From contig WGBK01000200.1 in the NCBI GenBank assembly GCA_015494335.1, positions 1-6,229 of the forward strand: a stretch of DNA of 6,229 bases, written 5' to 3'. A program made the translations under genes and the position numbers. The notes under the pieces are model-generated. The model was not told where the DNA came from and made no database searches. It saw nothing but the letters and a program-made list of their open reading frames with translations. The DNA is from Gammaproteobacteria bacterium (GTDB lineage Bacteria; Pseudomonadota; Gammaproteobacteria; GCA-001735895). This document shows, in pieces, positions 5,125 to 6,229 of this stretch. Numbering within the stretch: position 1 is the stretch's first letter; every line of letters starts with the position of its first letter.

Positions 5125-6229
5125 GCCTGAAGTCCCTGATCACCGCCAGCGCCCTGGGTCTGGGCATGAGCCTGGCCCTGCTCTCCACCTCCCCCGCCCT
5201 TGCCGAAACCCTGTCTCTCGACGACCTGCTCAAGCAGGTGCAGCAGGGCCGCGTCGCCGACGCCAAGGAAAACCGCAAGCGCGAGCAGCGCTTCCTGGCC
5301 GACAAGAAAAACCAGAAGAAACTGCTGGCCGAGATGAAGGCCAAACGCAAGGCCGAGGAAAAACGCAGCGCCGAACTGGAGAAGCAGTTTGACGAGAACG
5401 AACAGAAGATTGCCCAGCTCACCGAGACCCTGAAGAACCGCCTCGGCTCCCTGAAGGAGCTGTTCGGCGTGCTGCAGCAGGCTGCCGGCGATGCCCGTGG
5501 CCAGTTCGAGAACTCGCTGACCCAGATCCAGTACCCGGACCGCAGCCAGTTCCTCACCGAGCTGGTGGACAAGATGGGCAGCAGCAGCCAGCTCGCCTCC
5601 ATCGACGACATCGAACGCCTGTGGTTCGAACTTCAGCGTGAAATGACCGAAAGCGGCCGCGTGGTGCGCATGCCGGTTGAAGTGATTACCGCCAATGGCG
5701 ACAAGGTCACCCGCCCGGTCACCCGCATCGGCGTGTTCAACCTGGTCTCGGACGGCAAGTACCTGCAGTACATCCCGGAAACCGGCAATGTGGTCGAGCT
5801 GGCACGACAGCCGGCCGGTCGCTTCCTCAAGGCCATCCGCGAATTCGAGGCGGCAAAGGACGGCGTACACCCCGTCGGCATCGACCCGTCACGCGGCCAG
5901 ATCCTGTCCCTGCTGGTCGAGTCACCGTCCTTGCGCGAGCGTATCGACCAGGGTGGCGTGGTCGGCTATGTGATCATTGCCTTGGGTGCCCTGGCCGTGC
6001 TCATCGTGCTGGAACGCCTGCTGGCGCTCGGCATCACCGGGCTCAAGGTACGCAGCCAGATGCGCCACCCCGACCAGCCGAAGAAGAACAACCCGCTGGG
6101 CCGCATCCTGATGGCCTACCATGAAAATCAGGATGTCGATCTCGAAACCCTGGAACTGAAGCTGGGCGAGGCGATCCTGCACGAGGTTCCGCGCCTGCAA
6201 CGCCGCGTGACACTGCTGAAGATCATCTA
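5121..6229 (+). CDS. ttpC: TtpC-like MotA/TolQ/ExbB proton channel family protein, 3' end beyond window
   Basis: The first 369 residues of a protein of the long ExbB class, homologous to Vibrio TtpC. TtpC works with ExbB2-ExbD2-TonB2 to pass proton-motive energy to outer-membrane receptors. A signal peptide covers 1-28 (cleavage ALA-E). A Lys/Glu-rich predicted coiled coil spans about 36-125. A periplasmic domain of about 125-279 contains VITANGDKVTRPVTRIGVFN (188-207) and IDPSRGQILSLL (254-265). The first membrane helix is at about 280-297, ending in ER (298-299). The cytoplasmic part starts the MotA/TolQ/ExbB domain, with AILHEVPRLQRRVTLLKII (351-369) leading into the expected second helix, which is cut off. 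Family members are around 450 residues, so roughly 80 are missing. The downstream gene is probably exbB. The gene overlaps the DUF3450 stop by ATGA. The symbol is given by architecture and gene context. Confidence 0.92.
   Translation, partial: MSLKSLITASALGLGMSLALLSTSPALAETLSLDDLLKQVQQGRVADAKENRKREQRFLADKKNQKKLLAEMKAKRKAEEKRSAELEKQFDENEQKIAQLTETLKNRLGSLKELFGVLQQAAGDARGQFENSLTQIQYPDRSQFLTELVDKMGSSSQLASIDDIERLWFELQREMTESGRVVRMPVEVITANGDKVTRPVTRIGVFNLVSDGKYLQYIPETGNVVELARQPAGRFLKAIREFEAAKDGVHPVGIDPSRGQILSLLVESPSLRERIDQGGVVGYVIIALGALAVLIVLERLLALGITGLKVRSQMRHPDQPKKNNPLGRILMAYHENQDVDLETLELKLGEAILHEVPRLQRRVTLLKII

Noticed and set aside
4399..5870. Minus-strand frames opposite the DUF3450 and ttpC genes (for example 4971-4399 and 5870-5025)
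   Set aside because: They are antisense to two well-defined family members. Their leucine-, alanine- and valine-rich products mirror the sense codons.

Overview
The window looks like a piece of a GC-rich gammaproteobacterial chromosome, probably from a free-living or marine lineage. That placement is an inference. It rests on a YejABE-type peptide importer and on the DUF3450/TtpC pair, which is typical of gammaproteobacterial TonB2-like systems. No gene here allows a genus-level call. There is no sign of mobile DNA, RNA genes or CRISPR.

Layout: positions 1-3900 hold three tightly packed minus-strand genes, read from right to left. They are a YejB-like permease (3900-2878), a YejE-like permease (2868-1819) and a YejA-like periplasmic binding protein (from 1813, running off the left edge). 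Gaps of only 9 and 5 bases separate them, so they form one operon. Together they make most of an inner-membrane ABC importer for oligopeptides or peptide-like compounds of the microcin C/Yej class. The ATPase (YejF in E. coli) is not in the window. The order here is B-E-A rather than the A-B-E-F order of E. coli.

Positions 3901-4344 are a divergent intergenic region of 444 bases with no convincing gene. It holds a perfect TATAAT hexamer on the minus strand that is flanked by two inverted repeats. It also has a plausible sigma70-type promoter for the plus-strand genes, a candidate AT-rich operator with direct and inverted repeats, and a G-quadruplex-type motif beside a GC-rich hairpin close to yejB.

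Positions 4345-6229 hold two translationally coupled plus-strand genes. The first encodes a secreted coiled-coil DUF3450 protein. The second encodes the front part of a TtpC-like MotA/TolQ/ExbB-family protein, which runs off the right edge before its second membrane helix. In known systems this pair is followed by exbB, exbD, tonB and a TPR-protein gene, and the set energises TonB-dependent outer-membrane receptors.

Read together, the window places an inner-membrane peptide importer back to back with the start of an outer-membrane energising system. The two could serve one uptake route (outer membrane by TonB, inner membrane by Yej), but that link is a hypothesis based on position only. All the protein families are known. 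The least explained part of the window is the structured intergenic region.
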